Shown in pieces: positions 34,182-43,681 of a DNA stretch of 64,000 nt. The notes under the pieces are model-generated. The model ran no database searches, was not told the origin of the DNA, and saw only the letters and a list, made by a program, of their open reading frames with translations. The DNA is taken from NCBI GenBank assembly GCA_002412545.1, contig DHVG01000026.1:129930-193929 (forward strand), read 5' to 3'. Every line of letters begins with the position of its first letter. Position 1 is the first letter of the stretch. The position numbers and the translations under genes were made by a program. This stretch comes from Elusimicrobia bacterium UBA5214 (GTDB taxonomy: Bacteria; Elusimicrobiota; UBA5214).

Positions 34182-34946
34182 TTATTTTATCTCTAAATCA
34201 AATTTTTTAGTTCTCAGTTTTGCCCACTCCCAAGCATACTCGTAAAGATGTAACCCTTTACTACAGGCAATTATTTCACCATCCTCAACACCAATTTCTT
34301 CAGCCAGATATTGTTTAACCAATTGCAAACCTCCTAAGTTAGAAGGAAATCCTCCCCAGAGGTCCCAGGAACGAAAATAAACAATAAAATGCAGTTTACC
34401 GTATCTAACCCGTGTATCAATCAAACGGAGACAAGGCGGGTCCTTCAACTTAATATCCGAAGGCATACCGATTTCCATTATCGCTTGGTTTGTTCCAAAT
34501 CCTTCAGTTTTATATATTTTTATTACTTCCTCAATCTGATTAACTTTCAAGGGCATATCCTTTACCATTTTTTCCCCGCTGACAACTTCTTCAATTTTTA
34601 CTTTCGGTTCAACTAATCTTTCTCCGTAAGTATAATCCTCGGTCTCAGTTTTCTCACCGGTTAGAAGATATTGCAGATATTCGTTAACATACTCCATACT
34701 TGTCGGTGCAGGTATACTTAACCCTTCGGGAATCAACGGAATAATCTGGTGCGAAGGTTTCCTTACCCGCACAGTGATAAAATCAAACTCTAATCTTCTT
34801 TCTCCCGCATAACTTCCCCGGGTAATTTTATACACTTGTCCTTTTTCTAAGATTGCATTCAGACACTGAAACCAAGCATCATCTAAATCAAAAGCATCAA
34901 TATAGACCGGCTGCATCAAGTTTTCTTGGTTCATTGTGAAAAACAT
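34182..34946 (-). CDS. Thymidylate synthase (ThyA family)
   Basis: 254 aa. The nucleophile C172 lies in DPPCLRLI; RSWDLWGGFPSN (R192, D195, N203) carries the dUMP-binding residues. The sequence is distant from E. coli ThyA and resembles the archaeal-type branch. N-terminal start is uncertain: ATG at 34946 or the ATG four codons later, neither with a good ribosome binding site. Makes dTMP from dUMP using methylene-tetrahydrofolate, in keeping with folD 307 bp upstream. Confidence 0.78.
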   Translation of the reverse strand: MFFTMNQENLMQPVYIDAFDLDDAWFQCLNAILEKGQVYKITRGSYAGERRLEFDFITVRVRKPSHQIIPLIPEGLSIPAPTSMEYVNEYLQYLLTGEKTETEDYTYGERLVEPKVKIEEVVSGEKMVKDMPLKVNQIEEVIKIYKTEGFGTNQAIMEIGMPSDIKLKDPPCLRLIDTRVRYGKLHFIVYFRSWDLWGGFPSNLGGLQLVKQYLAEEIGVEDGEIIACSKGLHLYEYAWEWAKLRTKKFDLEIK

Positions 34947-34954
34947 TTTACTTT

Positions 34955-35378
34955 TTTCTTAAAAAAAGTCAAATCAGAAATAGTAAGTTTGAATTTGGGA
35001 AATAAAAGAGATAAAATAACGGTAAATACGGTTTCTTTTGAGATGATTATCAGTAACCTTGTGGAAAACGCAATTAAGTTTAATGATAAATGGCTAATAA
35101 AAATCTCGGTAATTACTGAGAGGGTGGAGAGAGAATCAAAATCTCGGCAGTAGATAACGGTCCAGGAATACCACCGGAAGATAAAGATAAAATTTTTAAA
35201 GAATTTGTTCAGGTAGATACTTCTTACGCACGGAAATATAGCGGAACTGGGCTTGGTTTTAACCAAAAAACTGGTTGAATTACATAAGGGCAAAATCTGG
35301 TTTGAAAGTGAAGGTAAGGATAAAGGCACACGGTTCAGTTTCACCCTACCGATAATGCCTGCCTCTTCGGTAACCTGA
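34955..35378 (+). pseudogene. Remnant of a histidine kinase ATPase domain
   Basis: Broken plus-strand frames still spell a HATPase: N-box ISNLVENAIKFND, then in another frame NGPGIPPEDKDKIF and YSGTGLGL, then after a further shift KKLVELHKGKIWFESEG and a stop at 35376. At least two frameshifts and no N-terminal dimerisation domain. The stretch runs on the strand opposite to the kinases that follow. Confidence 0.8.
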
Positions 35379-35466
35379 TTCCAGCGATAACTTCAACGAT
35401 GTCAGCGATAAGTCCTTATCGTTATAATCGTATTTTTTTCAATCACTGGTATCATTAATAATTACT

Positions 35467-36903
35467 CTATAGAGGTAACTCAATAACAAAGGTTGTTCCT
35501 TGACCTTCTTCACTCAAGGCATAGATTTTCCCGTTATGTTGCTCAATAATGCGGTAAGTGATAGAAAGTCCTAAACCGGTCCCTTTACCTACATCTTTTG
35601 TAGAAAAGAAAGGGTCAAAAATCTTCAAAAGGTTTTCTTTAGATATACCCGGACCACTATCGGTAAAAGAAATTTTGAGATAGCCATTTTCTTTCTTAGT
35701 TCCAATCAATAGTTTACCTTTCTTGTTTGTTTCAAGTATCGCTTGTTCAGCATTGACGATAATATTTAAAAAGACCTGTTCCAATTGATATGGGTCAATG
35801 GAAACCTGGGGTAAATTGCTATCCAAGTTTTTTATTATTTCAATATTGTTTACCCGTAGTTGGTATTCTCGCATAGAGAGTATTTTTTCCAGTAATTCAT
35901 TTATGTTTATTGGTTCTTTTTGTGGTTTATTAGGACGAGAGAAGGAAAGTAAACCTTGAACAATTTTTCTTGCCCGTTCTGCTTCTTGTTTAATTCTTAA
36001 TAAATCTTCTTTGATTTCCCCCTTTACTTCAGGTTCAGTGACTAACAACTGAGAAAAACCAAGCACCGCAGTAAGCGGATTATTAATTTCGTGGGCAATA
36101 CCAGCGACCAGTTGTCCGAGAGCAGCAAGTTTTTCTGAGCGAATAAGTTGTGTTTCCAGAGCAACTTTCTCGGTAACATCTCGAATTATAAGAAGTATAT
36201 CTTCCTTTCCCGTTCCGGTGAGGGTAATATGTGCATCACAAATTCTATTTTTGTCTGAAGGTAAGGGACATTCAATTCTATGCAGGTCTACCGCTATACC
36301 TTCATGAGTAACTTTTTCTATTGCTTCTAATAAACCGGTTTTTTTTAAACATTCCGAAGGAATTATTTCCGAAATATTCTTACCTAAAGCATTACTCAAA
36401 TTTATCATTGGGTTACAGGGACTTGTATTACACAAGAGAATATCCAAATTCTCATCTAAAAGGACAATAAACAAAGGAAGATTGAGAATAATGGTTGCAT
36501 TAAGTTCTTTTTCTCTTCTTAAGGCAGTCTCGGTTTTTTGTTTTTCAATTGCTCGTTCAATACTGATGGTTAAATCTTCAATATCTAACGGTTTAGTCAG
36601 GTAGTCAAAAGCGCCTTCCCGTAAAGCAAGAATCGCATTCTGAATGGTAGCATAACCAGTAGTGATAATAATTTCTATATCCGGAGTAGTGCTTTTCAAT
36701 TTTTTCAGTAATTCCGTCCCACTGATATCCGGCAGTTTTATGTCTAAGATAGCAAGGTCAAATTTCTTTTCTTTCACGATTTCTAAAGCCCGAGTTCCAT
36801 TTTCCGCAGTGGAAACCGTATAGCCCCTTTCTTCAAGAATCATCTGCAAGGTCTTACAAGCATCCGGGTCATCATCAACAATGAGAATATTTACTCTTTC
36901 CAT
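35467..36903 (-). CDS. REC-PAS hybrid sensor histidine kinase
   Basis: 478 aa from ATG 36903, with AGAGGAAG upstream. Domains: receiver (about 5-120, DDD near the start and LDIKLPD as phosphorylation site), a PAS domain (about 140-255), HisKA with phospho-accepting H271 in GIAHEINNP, and a HATPase domain with N, G1 (DSGPGIS) and G2 (GTGLGLS) boxes. No membrane segment, so it is cytoplasmic and may take phosphate from another kinase. It follows the double-receiver and Cache kinase genes on the same strand. Confidence 0.92.
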   Translation of the reverse strand: MERVNILIVDDDPDACKTLQMILEERGYTVSTAENGTRALEIVKEKKFDLAILDIKLPDISGTELLKKLKSTTPDIEIIITTGYATIQNAILALREGAFDYLTKPLDIEDLTISIERAIEKQKTETALRREKELNATIILNLPLFIVLLDENLDILLCNTSPCNPMINLSNALGKNISEIIPSECLKKTGLLEAIEKVTHEGIAVDLHRIECPLPSDKNRICDAHITLTGTGKEDILLIIRDVTEKVALETQLIRSEKLAALGQLVAGIAHEINNPLTAVLGFSQLLVTEPEVKGEIKEDLLRIKQEAERARKIVQGLLSFSRPNKPQKEPININELLEKILSMREYQLRVNNIEIIKNLDSNLPQVSIDPYQLEQVFLNIIVNAEQAILETNKKGKLLIGTKKENGYLKISFTDSGPGISKENLLKIFDPFFSTKDVGKGTGLGLSITYRIIEQHNGKIYALSEEGQGTTFVIELPL

Positions 36904-37090
36904 CAACTTCCTCTTGAGATATGATTACAGCGATATTTTGCCAATGCCAGCGATAATCCCCCTCTTGTCCCCCTTTGAAAAGGGGGATTAAGTCTGTAGA
37001 GGATTTTCATCATGGTAATCGCCCGTTCTCCGTAGTACTACGAAGGATGAATATTTTTTTTATCGTTGACATTGTTTATAGTCGTTTAGT
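36904..37090. other. Gap with short repeats between signalling genes
   Basis: Holds a GATTACAGCGAT-type repeat near 36919, a CCCCCTCTTGTCCCCC/GAAAAGGGGGA arm pair around 36957-36987, and a CGTAGTACTACG palindrome near 37033. No gene. Confidence 0.55.
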
Positions 37091-37840
37091 TTAGTTTTTT
37101 AAGTTTTTCTTTTTTATTTTATCTATTTTTTCAATCACCTGCATTATTTCATCAATTTCAAAAGGTCGGTAAAGACAGGTGAAAGCGTTTTCTCTGATTG
37201 CTTCCCCGGCTAAACTTTTAGTATTCTTTCGGTATTCAGCAAGCATCACTGCGGTTATTTTCGGGCTGATTTCTTTAATCTTCAAATAGGTATCTAAACC
37301 ATTTGCCGGAGGTATCTCAATGTCAATAAAGACAATGTGTGGTTTTCTCTTCCTGATTAGTTCTACTGCATCGGTGCCGTTGGTAGTGATATCTACACGA
37401 TAACCCTTTTCTTCAAGATAGTCCCTCATTTTCGCCGAACTAACCGGGTCATCATCAATAATGGAAATGATTGTTCCTTCTTTCAATTTATTAATCAGTT
37501 CAAGCATATCTTCGGTATCAAAAGGTTTATAAATAACTTCCCGTGCACTGTGTTCAAGTGCCTCTCTGACTAAATTTTCTACCGCATAAGCAGTCATCAT
37601 CACTACCGGTACACCCGGACGAATCTTTCTTATCTCTTTGTAGGTTTCTACACCATTCAACCCGGGCATCTTGATGTCCATAAGAATGAGGTCAATCTTT
37701 TCTTCTCTCACGGTTTTAATTGCTTCCTGCCCGTTAAATGCTTGAATTGCCTCATAACCTTCTTCACCGAGAATAAGAGTTAAAGTCATTACCATGTCAT
37801 GGTCGTCATCAACAATAAGAATCCGATGTCTCAATTCCAT
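37091..37840 (-). CDS. Double-receiver response regulator
   Basis: 249 aa from ATG 37840 (GGAGGG 8 nt upstream). Two CheY-like domains in tandem: the first with IVDDDHD, the phospho-aspartate site LMDIKMPG, MMTAYA and KPFD; the second with IIDDDPV, FIDIEIPP and RPFE. There is no output domain, so it must signal by interaction. In the second domain the usual T/S plus K are replaced by LAEY and RPF, so phosphorylation there may be altered. Overlaps the end of the Cache kinase gene by 32 bp. Confidence 0.88.
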   Translation of the reverse strand: MELRHRILIVDDDHDMVMTLTLILGEEGYEAIQAFNGQEAIKTVREEKIDLILMDIKMPGLNGVETYKEIRKIRPGVPVVMMTAYAVENLVREALEHSAREVIYKPFDTEDMLELINKLKEGTIISIIDDDPVSSAKMRDYLEEKGYRVDITTNGTDAVELIRKRKPHIVFIDIEIPPANGLDTYLKIKEISPKITAVMLAEYRKNTKSLAGEAIRENAFTCLYRPFEIDEIMQVIEKIDKIKKKNLKN

Positions 37841-39692
37841 TTCTTTTTCCCTCCGTTTGTAAATTTTTATTTTCAATTGGTAATTTAACCGTAAAACTGC
37901 TTCCTTGGTTAATTACACTTTTTACTTCAATACTACCGTTATGTTTTTCAACAAAATTTTTACTGATGGCTAAACCTAAACCCGTCCCTTTTACCTTAGT
38001 GCTGTAAAGCGGGTCAAAAATTTTTTGTAAATTATCTTCCAGGATACCTTGTCCAGTATCGGTAAATTCTATCTCAATAAAATTATCCTTTTTTCTTGTG
38101 CTAATCGTTAATTTACCACCTTCCGGCATTGCCTGAAGCGCATTATTGATTAAATTCAAAAAGACACGTTCAATTAAGGTGCGGTCTATTTCTACCGGAG
38201 GTAAATTCTCGTCAACTTTGCCGATAAATTGAACATTCTTGGGGAGAGTTACTTTTAACATTGATAGATTGATTACTTTGTTAATTTTGACTTTCTCCAG
38301 AGTAAGTTTAGGTGAACGCGAAAAATCTAAAAGGTCACCGATAATCTGGTTAGAAATACTGATTTGTCTTCTGATAATTTTGATAATCTCGGGAATTCTT
38401 TCATCGGGACTATTCCGTAGAATCTGGGAAAGAAGGTAAATTGAATTTTTTATATCACCTAAAGGATTACGCAACTCATGAGCAACACTCCCGGCAAGTT
38501 CTCCAATGGTTGCCATTTTTTCTTTCTTCACCAATTCTTTAGTACGTTCTTCTACGATTCGTTCCAAATCGCTAATCGTTTGTTCCAATTTATTCCGCGC
38601 ATCTTTCAAACTGGCACTCATCTGAGTAAAACTTTCTGCTAATTGCTCAATTTCGTCACCAGTTTTTATTTCTAATGGATAGTCAAAATTACCTTTACCA
38701 ATTGTTTCAGCACCTTTACGCAGTTTATCTATTGATTGGACAATTGGTCTAAGCGAAAAAAATCCGCCGAAAGTAATTCCGAGGATACCAAAAAAAGCTA
38801 ACCCACTTATCCCAAGAGCAATTGCTCGGAAAATGCTCATTACTTCTTCCGTAGGCACTTCGGCAACTACTGCCCAGTTTAGTTCTTTGACCGGCTGGTA
38901 GACACCGTGTACCGAGAAACCTTTCAGTCCGATATATTCATCGGTAAGTTTATGACCTTTTTCTTCTCTTCCTTGAACAAAATTGCTTACCGGGGGAAGA
39001 TGTTCCAAATTTTTCATCTCCCACAGAGTTTTTTCTTCCGGATGAACGATGAGTTTCCCTTGACTATCTACAAGATAAAGGTATCCTTTCTTCCCTACTT
39101 TTGCTGAAGATATTATTGTCCATACATTACAAAGACAGACATTTGCCGAAAGGACTCCCGCCGGTGTTCCATTAAAACCAGCAAAACGCAAGAAAAGAAT
39201 AATATTGGGGAGACATTCTTTCCGGCAAGGGTATACTGAAGACCAGTACATTCCTTCTTTGCGAGCAAAAATAAATCCTTTCTCTTGTGATAAATCCCTC
39301 AGGTCACTACATTGTTTGACTTTACCATCTTCATTTGCTAACTTAAGGACTTCTTTTCCCTTAAGACTGAGCACGCTAATTTCTTCAAGGCAAGGATAAA
39401 TAGAGAGCAGGTTTTCTAACAGGAACTTCTGCCGCTCACGGTTCATTTCTCGGAAGCCTTGGCTTCCGGTCACTGCTTGGAGAGCAATTTTGACACTTTC
39501 TAAGTTCCAATAAACCGTTTCTGCAGTTGTTTTGGCGAGTTGAATATTATTTCTCGTCTCCATCCAATGAACCCGTTTTTGAGTAAAAATAATCAGAACC
39601 AAAGAAACTAAAACGCAAGGGATAACTGCGGAGATGATAATTCTGGAGAGTAACTTGGAGGTTAAACTTTTCTTTTTTAGGAATGTAAACAT
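37809..39692 (-). CDS. Membrane sensor histidine kinase with Cache domain
   Basis: 627 aa. First transmembrane segment near residues 16-36 (IIISAVIPCVLVSLVLIIF), then an extracytoplasmic Cache-like sensor domain (GYLYLVDSQGKLIVHPE), a second segment (AIALGISGLAFFGILGITFGGFF), HAMP, HisKA with H405 in SVAHELRNP and a HATPase domain (NALQAMPEGG, DTGQGI, GTGLGLAISK). It is followed by the double-receiver regulator with overlapping ends and likely pairs with it. The signal is unknown. Confidence 0.92.
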   Translation of the reverse strand: MFTFLKKKSLTSKLLSRIIISAVIPCVLVSLVLIIFTQKRVHWMETRNNIQLAKTTAETVYWNLESVKIALQAVTGSQGFREMNRERQKFLLENLLSIYPCLEEISVLSLKGKEVLKLANEDGKVKQCSDLRDLSQEKGFIFARKEGMYWSSVYPCRKECLPNIILFLRFAGFNGTPAGVLSANVCLCNVWTIISSAKVGKKGYLYLVDSQGKLIVHPEEKTLWEMKNLEHLPPVSNFVQGREEKGHKLTDEYIGLKGFSVHGVYQPVKELNWAVVAEVPTEEVMSIFRAIALGISGLAFFGILGITFGGFFSLRPIVQSIDKLRKGAETIGKGNFDYPLEIKTGDEIEQLAESFTQMSASLKDARNKLEQTISDLERIVEERTKELVKKEKMATIGELAGSVAHELRNPLGDIKNSIYLLSQILRNSPDERIPEIIKIIRRQISISNQIIGDLLDFSRSPKLTLEKVKINKVINLSMLKVTLPKNVQFIGKVDENLPPVEIDRTLIERVFLNLINNALQAMPEGGKLTISTRKKDNFIEIEFTDTGQGILEDNLQKIFDPLYSTKVKGTGLGLAISKNFVEKHNGSIEVKSVINQGSSFTVKLPIENKNLQTEGKRNGIETSDSYC

Positions 39693-39728
39693 TTGTTCCC
39701 TACCCTTGGATGATGATTTTGAAGTAAA

Positions 39729-39757
39729 ATGTTAAATTATTTTATATGAAAAGTCAA
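39729..39757 (-). promoter_or_regulatory. Promoter of the Cache kinase operon
   Basis: Minus strand TTGACT (39757-39752), 17-bp spacer, TAACAT (39734-39729), 37 bp before the kinase start. Just beyond it 39757-39782 holds a CCGCTATAGCGG palindrome in AAATCA...TGATTT. Confidence 0.45.
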
Positions 39758-39842
39758 ATCACCGCTATAGCGGGATCTCTGATTTGTCCCAGCGGGATGG
39801 GGCAAGTTGTAGAGGAAGAAAAAATTTGCTACAATAAAAATT

Positions 39843-41333
39843 GTGACAACTGTGCTTTTAGTTAATACTAACCTGATGAAACCAGCGGTTTCGCCGATTG
39901 GGTTGGATTATCTTGCCAGTGCCCTGGGGAATAAAGGTTACCAGGTAGATTTGTTAGATTTATGTTTTGCGGCAGATTTTCGTAAACCAATAGATGATTA
40001 TTTTAAGAAGAATTCGCCAGTCGTCGTTGGAATTACGGTCAGAAATACTGATGACTGTTATTTTCAAAGTGGTGATTTTTTCTTACCTCAGATTAAACAA
40101 ATCACTAACCACTTAAAACTAAAAACTAATGCGCCGTTAGTGCTGGGTGGGGTAGGATTTTCCATTATGCCGGAACAAATTCTATCCTATTGTGGTATCA
40201 ATCTTGGTATTCGTGGTGATGGTGAGGGAACTTTTGTCCGTTTGGTAGAAAAAATTATTTCCGGGGAGGTAATCACCTCCGAAGATTATGCTGATTTACC
40301 CGGTTTAGTTTGGGTTAATAAGGGAAAATATCAAAGTAATCCTCCACAATTTATTGATTTAGATGAAATAATCCTGCCTAATCGTGATTTTGTAGATAAC
40401 CGACGCTATTTTAAAGAAGGTGGACAGGGTGGTATAGAAACCAAGCGTGGTTGTAACCAGAGATGTATTTATTGCGCTGACCCGGTAGCGAAAGGGAAGA
40501 AGATACGTCTCCGTAGCCCGAAGAAAGTAGTCGCCGAAATAAAAAATTTATTAAACCAAGGGATAGATTGTTTCCATACCTGTGACAGCGAGTTCAATCT
40601 GCCGGAAGAACATGCGAAAGCGGTTTGTAGAGAAATAATCGGTCAGAAAATAAATACAAAAATAAAATGGTATGCCTATTGTTCTCCGGCTCCTTTCAGT
40701 GACGAGTTAGCGAAACTGATGAAAAAGGCAGGTTGTGCGGGGATAGATTTCGGTGTTGATTCCGGTAGTCCTAAAATTTTAAAGATATTGAAACGTAATT
40801 TTGGCGTTGAGGAGATAAAAAATACGGCTAAACTTTGTCATCAGTACGGGATAACTTTTATGTATGACCTTCTCCTTGGTGGACCGGGTGAGACCAGAGA
40901 GACGGTTAGAGAAACAATTAAGTTAATGAAGAGAGTTTCCCCGGACCGTATTGGCGTAATGTTAGGGGTGAGAGTTTACCCCGGGACAGAGTTGGCAAGG
41001 AGGATGGGAAGGTTGGAAGGTGAAAAGGATAAGAAAGGTTATCAGGGTGAAAAGCAAGGGTTATATGGTAATAAAGGTCGCCTCATCGGCGACCTGCCGA
41101 AGAGGCAGGGTGATAGTTTTTTGTCACCTACCTTTTATCTTTCCCCGGAGTTAGGTAGAGATATTGACCGGTATATCTTAGACTTAATTGCTGGGGACGA
41201 ACGTTTTTTCTTTTCCGCAAGAAAGGATAGTCAAAACTACAATTATAATCAAAACCAAATCTTGATTAGGGCACTCAAAGAAGGGTATAAAGGTGCTTAC
41301 TGGGATATTTTAAGACGCTGGTCTACTACTTGA
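39843..41333 (+). CDS. B12-binding radical SAM protein
   Basis: 496 aa. N-terminal cobalamin-binding Rossmann half (VSPIGLDYLASALGNKGYQVDLLD), then the radical SAM motif CNQRCIYC (CX3CX2C, about residue 205) and the conserved GVDSGSPKILKIL. The substrate is unknown. GTG start has no clear ribosome binding site; TACAAT at 39830-39835 lies so close that a leaderless message is possible. Residues about 412-422 (KGRLIGDLPKRQ) are encoded by a double hairpin that looks like an inserted palindromic element. The gene stands alone, before a potassium transporter. Confidence 0.87.
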   Translation: MTTVLLVNTNLMKPAVSPIGLDYLASALGNKGYQVDLLDLCFAADFRKPIDDYFKKNSPVVVGITVRNTDDCYFQSGDFFLPQIKQITNHLKLKTNAPLVLGGVGFSIMPEQILSYCGINLGIRGDGEGTFVRLVEKIISGEVITSEDYADLPGLVWVNKGKYQSNPPQFIDLDEIILPNRDFVDNRRYFKEGGQGGIETKRGCNQRCIYCADPVAKGKKIRLRSPKKVVAEIKNLLNQGIDCFHTCDSEFNLPEEHAKAVCREIIGQKINTKIKWYAYCSPAPFSDELAKLMKKAGCAGIDFGVDSGSPKILKILKRNFGVEEIKNTAKLCHQYGITFMYDLLLGGPGETRETVRETIKLMKRVSPDRIGVMLGVRVYPGTELARRMGRLEGEKDKKGYQGEKQGLYGNKGRLIGDLPKRQGDSFLSPTFYLSPELGRDIDRYILDLIAGDERFFFSARKDSQNYNYNQNQILIRALKEGYKGAYWDILRRWSTT

Positions 41334-41349
41334 CCCCGCACCTATCAGT

Positions 41350-41460
41350 CACTGTAAAAGTTCAAATATCAAATTCCAAATGACAAATGAAATCCATACA
41401 CGAAATCCAAATACTAATGCTCAAATATCAAATTTTGAAATTTGGATTTTCTGCATTAGG
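41350..41460. repeat. CAAATATCAAATTCC-type repeat gap
   Basis: Multiple variants of CAAATATCAAATT and AAATCCAAAT, partly complementary (AAATTTGGATTT). Same kind of sequence as in the cooS-acsB gap. Confidence 0.6.
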
Positions 41461-41467
41461 TGCGGGG

Positions 41468-41496
41468 TTGACAAATGTCTTGGTTTATAGTATATT
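41468..41496 (+). promoter_or_regulatory. Promoter of trkH
   Basis: TTGACA (41468-41473), 17-bp spacer, TATATT (41491-41496). A GAGGT-AATC-ACCTC hairpin then sits just upstream of the start codon and includes the only SD-like sequence, which could limit translation. Confidence 0.75.
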
Positions 41497-41530
41497 TTTA
41501 TTTCTTTGAGGTAATCACCTCGTAATCTAA

Positions 41531-42871
41531 ATGCGTAATCAACTTACCCCAGCACAAGTTTTATTCTTAGGTTTCCTTTTCTTAATAATTTCCGGAGGGA
41601 TACTTTTAAGTCTGCCCTTCTCATCGACGACAAAGAAAGCGATGCCTTTCATTGATGCCTTTTTTACGGCTACTTCAGCGATTTGTGTTACTGGTTTAGT
41701 TATTGTAGACCCGGGGACTCATTTTTCTTTATTTGGGCAGTTGGTTTTACTAACCTTAATTCAAATCGGTGGTTTAGGTTATATGATGATGTCTACTTTA
41801 CTTACTCTTTTAATCGGGAAGAGAATTACCTTCAAGGATAGATTAGTAATTCGTGAGTCATTGCAAAGTTCAAGTTTTGAAGGTTTAGTGCAGTTTATCC
41901 TCTTCGCCTTTAAAATTACCTTTTTGGTTGAATTGTGCGGAGCGACCCTTTTGGCTTTCCGTTTTGTACCTCAATATGGCTGGTTGAAAGGATTATATTT
42001 TTCAATTTTTCATTCAATTTCTGCCTTTTGCAATGCGGGATTTAGTCTTTTTTCAACTAATTTTATGGATTATCGTGGTGATTGGTTAGTTGTTCTGGTG
42101 ATTTGTTTTCTGATTATTATTGGTGGCATTGGTTATTTGGTAATCAACGATATTCGTTTAAATCGTCGCTGGCGTAAATTTTCTTTACATAGCAAGGTGG
42201 TCTTAATTACCACTGGTCTACTCATTTTGGGGGGAACAGCATTTATTTACTTGTTGGAAATTGGTAATCCAGAAGGTCTGACTTATCTTAGTTTGAAAGA
42301 AAGAATTTTATCTTCATTTTTTCAGGCGGTTACTCCGCGCACCGCTGGATTTAATACTTTGAATATCGGTTCCCTTTCTCAAGCGACACTGCTAATCATA
42401 ATCATTCTGATGTTTGTTGGTGCTTCCCCCGGGGGGACGGGTGGAGGGATTAAAACTACGACTTTGGTTACGCTTTTGAATACGATTTGGGCAGCACTGC
42501 GGGGTAAGGTTGAAATACAATTTTTGCATCGGCGTTTGCCAAAAAAGAATATAGACAATTCTTTTTTACTTTTTTCAATAGCGTTACTTTGGGTTACGCT
42601 GGCTACTTTATTCCTTTTATTTTTGGAAAAGATAAATTTTTTGAATCTACTCTTTGAGGTGACCTCAGCATTTGGTACGGTTGGACTCTCTACCGGTATT
42701 CCGGGGAATAATTTGAGTCTCTGTTCAGTTTTTAGATTTACCAGTAAGGTCATCATAATGGTTACGATGTTTATTGGACGGGTGGGTTTACTTACGGTTG
42801 GAACTGCGTTGGTTGAAGAAAACGACAAAGGCAAAGTTCGCTATGCGGAAGAAAGAATTCTAATTGGATGA
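41531..42871 (+). CDS. Potassium uptake membrane subunit TrkH/KtrB
   Basis: 446-aa polytopic membrane protein with the four-fold MPM architecture: pore-loop signatures SAICVTGLVIVD, SAFCNAGFSLF, PRTAGFNTLN and SAFGTVGLSTG carry the selectivity glycines. At this length it is closer to KtrB-type. It is followed after 17 bp by its regulatory subunit. Ion specificity (K+ or Na+-coupled K+) cannot be settled here. Confidence 0.92.
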   Translation: MRNQLTPAQVLFLGFLFLIISGGILLSLPFSSTTKKAMPFIDAFFTATSAICVTGLVIVDPGTHFSLFGQLVLLTLIQIGGLGYMMMSTLLTLLIGKRITFKDRLVIRESLQSSSFEGLVQFILFAFKITFLVELCGATLLAFRFVPQYGWLKGLYFSIFHSISAFCNAGFSLFSTNFMDYRGDWLVVLVICFLIIIGGIGYLVINDIRLNRRWRKFSLHSKVVLITTGLLILGGTAFIYLLEIGNPEGLTYLSLKERILSSFFQAVTPRTAGFNTLNIGSLSQATLLIIIILMFVGASPGGTGGGIKTTTLVTLLNTIWAALRGKVEIQFLHRRLPKKNIDNSFLLFSIALLWVTLATLFLLFLEKINFLNLLFEVTSAFGTVGLSTGIPGNNLSLCSVFRFTSKVIIMVTMFIGRVGLLTVGTALVEENDKGKVRYAEERILIG

Positions 42872-42888
42872 GGGAGGATTAAAGATAA

Positions 42889-43578
42889 ATGGCTAAACTA
42901 CAGTTTGTAATTATTGGGTTAGGTACCTTTGGGATGCATCTTGCAAAAAACCTTGCGGGAAAAGGTGCCCAAGTATTAGCAATTGACGAAGATGAAGAAA
43001 AGGTACACGAGGTATCAACTCTTGTAACCCAGGCGGTTCAGGCGGATGCAACAAACGACAAAACCTTGCGTGAATTAAATATTTCTGATGCAGATGCGGC
43101 GATTGTTGCAATTGGTGAAAGTATGGAAGCGAGTATTCTGACTACTTTACTACTTAAAGAAATCGGAGTAAAGAAAGTAATCGTTAAGGGAATAAGCCCA
43201 TTGCATGGACAAGTTGCCTCGAAAATTGGTGCGGATAAGGTTGTTTTCCCAGAACGGGATATGGCGGAGAGGTTAGCCGAGAGTTTGGTTTCACCGAGTA
43301 TCCTTGAAACGGTTGAACTTTCACCGGAATATAACTTCGCTGAAGTTCTTGCACCAGCGAGATTCGTTGGGAAAAGTCTCCGTCAACTGGATATGAGAAC
43401 ACATTATCATTTAAATGTTATTGCGATTAAAAGAAAAATTCCGGAGTTGCTCGACTCCGGAGAAACTGAATTCAAAGAAGAAGTGATTATTGCTCCGGAA
43501 CCAAACGAAGAAATTGCTGAAGGAGATATTATTGTCGTTCTTGGCAAAGATAAGGATATTGAAAAGATTAAGGAGTAA
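42889..43578 (+). CDS. Potassium transporter regulatory subunit TrkA/KtrA (RCK)
   Basis: 229-aa cytoplasmic gating subunit. N-terminal RCK_N Rossmann fold FVIIGLGTFGMHLAKNLA with NAD-binding GXGXXG, acidic residue in LAIDEDEE, and a C-terminal RCK_C domain (KSLRQLDMR, EIAEGDIIVVLG). One RCK pair, so KtrA-like size. Cotranscribed with the membrane subunit; AGGGAGG upstream. Confidence 0.93.
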   Translation: MAKLQFVIIGLGTFGMHLAKNLAGKGAQVLAIDEDEEKVHEVSTLVTQAVQADATNDKTLRELNISDADAAIVAIGESMEASILTTLLLKEIGVKKVIVKGISPLHGQVASKIGADKVVFPERDMAERLAESLVSPSILETVELSPEYNFAEVLAPARFVGKSLRQLDMRTHYHLNVIAIKRKIPELLDSGETEFKEEVIIAPEPNEEIAEGDIIVVLGKDKDIEKIKE

Positions 43579-43579
43579 A

Positions 43580-43669
43580 CCCTCTTAAGGAGGGGACAGT
43601 GATCCCGATGATACGTCGGGGGAACGCAATCGTCCCGATGTAACATCGGGACATTGAGATTAAGAGAGG
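43580..43669. repeat. Nested palindromes downstream of trkA
   Basis: Outer arms CCTCTTAA and TTAAGAGAGG enclose TCCCGATGATACGTCGGGG and GTCCCGATGTAACATCGGGAC (43632-43652). The latter is a member of the CCGATGT-ACATCGG family. Confidence 0.7.
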
Positions 43670-43681
43670 TGATTAATCTAA

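Noticed and set aside
34931..35344. 137-aa minus-strand frame between thyA and the hybrid kinase
   Set aside because: It is the antisense of kinase pseudogene sequence whose plus-strand translation shows clear HATPase boxes.
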